From Annulohypoxylon bovei var. microspora (Eukaryota > Ascomycota > Sordariomycetes > Xylariales > Hypoxylaceae), in assembly GCA_022836615.1 (NCBI GenBank), contig MU405248.1, forward strand, positions 186,001 through 250,000: 64,000 nt of DNA, written 5' to 3'. Shown one piece after another: positions 61,101-64,000 of the stretch. Position numbers and translations under genes: made by a program. Under the pieces are notes generated by a model. That model was not told the DNA's origin. It saw only the letters and a program-made list of their open reading frames with translations, and made no database searches. Each line of letters begins with the position of its first letter. Position 1 is the first letter of the stretch.

Positions 61101-61964
61101 ACAGGCGGCGTGCTTTATCCCCAAGCTATCAACCAGACTTTTACGGGGCTCTACGTGATGGAGCTATGTCTAGTCGGCCTATTTTTCCTTGTTCGAGACC
61201 AAGACGGCGAAGTCGCATGTGTACCGCAAGCGATTATCATGATTATCTCGATCTTCCTCACTTTCATCTACCAGTTCCTCCTTAACAGGTCATTCGGACC
61301 ATTATTCCGATATCTGCCTATCACATTCGAGGACGAGGCGGTACTTCGTGATGAAGCATTCCAGCGCGCTCAGGATCGCCGTTTCGGCCTTGTCCACGAT
61401 GACGACGACGATGATAAGGAGGAGGCGCCGAGGCATCACGAGGATGGAGCTCACATCACTTCCATGGACGGTGTCGACGACAAGACCGGACGAGGTAACA
61501 AGTTCACCAATTCCAAGCCTGTCAAAGGAATTGTACGTGCTGGTACCTGGGCGACTCGTGGCGGAAAGAGCACTTATGACCGTACTCTCGGCAAGGCAGG
61601 AAGGGGACTTAAGAGTGTGAACAAGTACCGCGAGGACCGCCGAAAGAGGGACCTAGAAGCGCAGAGAGCCATCGGCGATGCTCTGTACGGCGATTTTCAC
61701 GATGAAATCGAGGATCTTACGCCCGAAGAACGAGATGTACTCGTGAGGCGCGCGTTCATGCACTCAGCCCTGCGAGCAAAACGACCGACGGTTTGGATTC
61801 CCCGTGACGATATCGGAGTCAGTGACGACGAGATAAGAAGAACAAAAGAGTTCAGCGAACACATCTGGATCTCCAACGAAGGCACGGCCCTCGACAGCAA
61901 AGTACGGGTTGTCTACGGCCGGGCGCCTCCAGACTTCTCAGAGCTGGATATTATCAACCTCTAA
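58126..61964 (+). CDS. CSC1/OSCA (RSN1, DUF221) mechanosensitive cation channel
   Basis: Calcium-permeable, stress-gated cation channel family of the plasma membrane (TMEM63/OSCA/CSC1). Exons 58126-58132 (7 nt), 58199-58331 and 58397-61964, with introns of 66 and 65 bp, give 1235 aa. The 7-nt first exon supplies only Met-Ser and one base. The N-terminal membrane part (TM1-TM3) and PHM7_cyt region are visible: TLIAFVTALNVSLVVFG; FRDREIIKKCGLDAYFFLRYLQTLL; then RRM-like LVSGIPDKWLTEDAL. A long insert at about 250-560, Lys/Glu-rich then Ser/Pro/Gly-rich, interrupts the cytosolic domain. The channel core follows at about 740-1020. The C-terminal tail contains DDDDDDKEE, a Gly/Lys-rich stretch and a PHM7_ext-like end (WIPRDDIGVSDDEI). 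It is longer than many fungal members. Confidence 0.93.
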
Positions 61965-63495
61965 AGAGAAGGAGGAGACAGGTGAACTGGATTGTACATA
62001 GAAACATACGATGGAATGACCAGTCTGGGATTGTTGCATAGCATGCGGAGAACTATACCCCAATGTTGCATTAACATTATAATCATTTGCAAATAGACCC
62101 CGGACCAGGAGGCTTTGGATTTTGGATTTTGCCTAAGCTTGTGTGTTAAGAGTCGACGTGAACGTGACCAACTTAAACATTCCTAACGGCGTGGGGGGGC
62201 GGGATATCGAAAACGGGTTGGGCGGGCGGTAACTCGGGCTGGGTATATAAATGTATGTAATTGTAATACTTTTGTAAAAGACTCAACCAGGGCTCTAGGT
62301 ATCTTCGATTCTTAGAAATCGTGCTATAACATGTATACAAATGCATTGAGACAAGTGTCATATGACAACCGAAGTCATTTAAGTCATTTGAGTTTCGAAG
62401 ACATTATGGATACGATGGATGCGTACGTACACCGTGACTTACCTATGTACCTATTCCTTGCAGACAGATCACCTCGTAACACTGAACCTTAATACAGTTG
62501 ATAGTTCGGCATGTAGCTATTAGTAAGGCATGTGCCTATATTTAGATATTTTATAGGCCAGTTCTTAAACCTACCTATGTACTCAGACCTACTATTTGTA
62601 CCTAGACACGTAGTACGTGTACATACTGTAACGTAGGTTTTTATCGGGTGTTTATATACTGTATATACTGTACTAGGTACGCATAGATAACGATCCTTGC
62701 GACCTTTCCCGTGACCGGCCATAAACAACTTTGGTGGTTAGTTATCGGTTATTGAAGCGGAGAAGTCAACTTTAAAAGACGTGACAGGGTTTAGGAATCT
62801 GCCAAGAATCAATTCTAGCGCGATCGGGAGGACTAGAACCTCTGGACCTCGTAAAATCATACATCCTGCGGCATAACAACAAGGGGTATATACCTGTCAG
62901 CTACCTGTGCCTCTTCCCATTTTACCGTCTTCTTCTCTCTTTCCCCGTTGGTCTGGCGCCGGATATCTTAAGCGATAACTTCCTCCTCTTCCGCCTCTTC
63001 GTTTCAACAACAAACACCGACACCAACACCACTGGCAGATACACGCGTGTCAGCCCAATTGTACACGTACTGTAAGATCAGCACCAAGATCAGCGTCAGC
63101 ATCAATCTTCAGCTCAATAGATCCTACCTTGCACTTTACCTAGGTAGTCTTCCGTCCACCGGGTACTAGGTACCAATTACATTCGTTTGACGACCCTACT
63201 ACCAATCGCTTGGCTTGATCCTCCGATCTTCCTCCTCCTCCGTGGCGTTTCTCTTACAGCCACGAAACTGCTTTAGCAATAGGATTCTACGATAACCTCA
63301 TTGCGACGCAAATAGCAACTCGGCTTGCCATCCCCACAGATCCTATAAGGCGAAAACCTGGCTCGGGAAATTCCCCTATCCCCCGCGAAGTAGTGAAATA
63401 AGCGACAGCTGGACCTTCCGATAACCTAATTAAAATCGACCGAGTTGATGTATTTCGAGACACAATAGTACATAATAGGGGGAATATACGCAAAA
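61965..63495. other. Intergenic spacer
   Basis: 3' end of the CSC1-like gene and promoter of the EMP70-like gene. ACCTAGGT motifs are near 63139. GTACCTAGACACGTAGTACG and other tandem-like tracts occur around 62600. A B-box-like stretch (GGTTCTAGTCC, minus strand) near 62836 lacks a full tRNA fold. No gene. Confidence 0.45.
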
Positions 63496-64000
63496 ATGGG
63501 AAAGACATTAAGGAATAGCCTAAAATGGCTACTCTCTTCTCTAGTAATCTCGCAGGTTCAGGCCTTTTATATTCCTGGTAAGATCAACTCCGGCGTCTGT
63601 TTGAAATCGATATTTTCACTCCAAGTATGAAGTATGCGACGTCTAACGCATTTGTGCTAAATAGGCTGGTCGGTAAAGAGTTACAAAGAAAACGAGCATA
63701 TCCCCTTACTCGTCAATAAGGTATATTCCGATAATACCCAGCTGCAGTATGCCTACTACGACCTCCCATTCGTATGCCCGCCCACGGGTAAAAGCCATGG
63801 TCCCGGTTTATTGAGCGGGCAGAGCATCTCTCTCAACCTCGGAGAAGTTCTTCGTGGCGACAGGATCATGACTTCGGATATTGATCTTACCTTGGGACAA
63901 GACAAAGAGTGCAGTTTCCTATGCAATCAAGAGGTTACAAGGAAAGATTTAAGAAGAGCTAAGGAGCTAGTCAAAGAGGGATACGTGGTGGAATGGATCG
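63496..64000 (+). CDS. EMP70/TM9SF nonaspanin, 5' part
   Basis: Endosomal/Golgi nine-pass membrane protein (TM9 superfamily), partial because the window ends. Exon 1 is 63496-63577; an 87 bp intron (63578-63664) leads to exon 2, which runs off the edge. The translation opens with a signal peptide (LKWLLSSLVISQVQAF), giving cleavage before or near FYIPGWSVKSY. The lumenal domain then shows the family hallmarks IPLLVNKVYSDNTQLQYAYYDLPF and VCPPTG, with LNLGEVLRGDRI following. The nine membrane segments lie beyond the window. Confidence 0.93.

Overview
The window reads as nuclear DNA of a filamentous ascomycete (Pezizomycotina). Most genes are split by 50-150 bp introns with GT..AG ends and CTAAC-like branch sites. 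Two genes encode fungal Zn2Cys6 transcription factors, and there is a GPI-type GH17 wall glucanase, a fungal hamartin and a fungal CSC1/RSN1-type channel. The dispersed palindrome ACCTAGGT recurs in the spacers. A class such as Sordariomycetes is a guess. There is no rRNA, CRISPR array or recognisable transposase. I rebuilt gene models by joining reading frames at splice sites; every joined model keeps an open frame from start to stop unless stated.

Layout. 1-2.8 kb: microsatellite-bearing spacer. 2.8-6.5 kb: a class I (DapA-like) aldolase followed by a Zn2Cys6 regulator on the same strand. 6.5-16.5 kb: a 10 kb stretch without a convincing gene. 16.5-18.5 kb: DHA1-type MFS transporter. 18.5-23.2 kb: spacer holding a minus-strand gene-like remnant with one in-frame stop. 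23.2-26.4 kb: PPR1/UaY-type regulator. 28.1-31.8 kb: a catalytically dead UBC (UEV/FTS-like) protein and a membrane-anchored hypothetical. 32.0-34.6 kb: divergent ribokinase and inositol-monophosphatase-like genes. 35.0-36.9 kb: an orphan protein with a HELGH motif. 36.9-41.3 kb: spacer. 41.3-43.1 kb: a second MFS transporter, paralogous to the first. 44.8-46.2 kb: GH17 glucanase. 49.0-52.2 kb: hamartin (TSC1). 53.3-54.4 kb: DJ-1/PfpI protein with an unusual basic, serine-rich insert. 54.8-55.4 kb: mitochondrial ribosomal protein uL23m. 55.6-56.7 kb: METTL4-type MT-A70 methyltransferase. 58.1-62.0 kb: CSC1/OSCA-type channel. 63.5 kb to the end: 5' part of an EMP70/TM9 protein.

Most genes are independent housekeeping or regulatory units, not one cluster. 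The pairs that may be linked are aldolase plus regulator, and ribokinase plus IMPase-like phosphatase sharing a 615 bp promoter. The items most worth following up are the triple RRxS insert in the DJ-1 protein, the HExxH orphan, the interrupted gene at 20.3-21.1 kb, the gene-poor 10 kb block and the dispersed ACCTAGGT palindrome.
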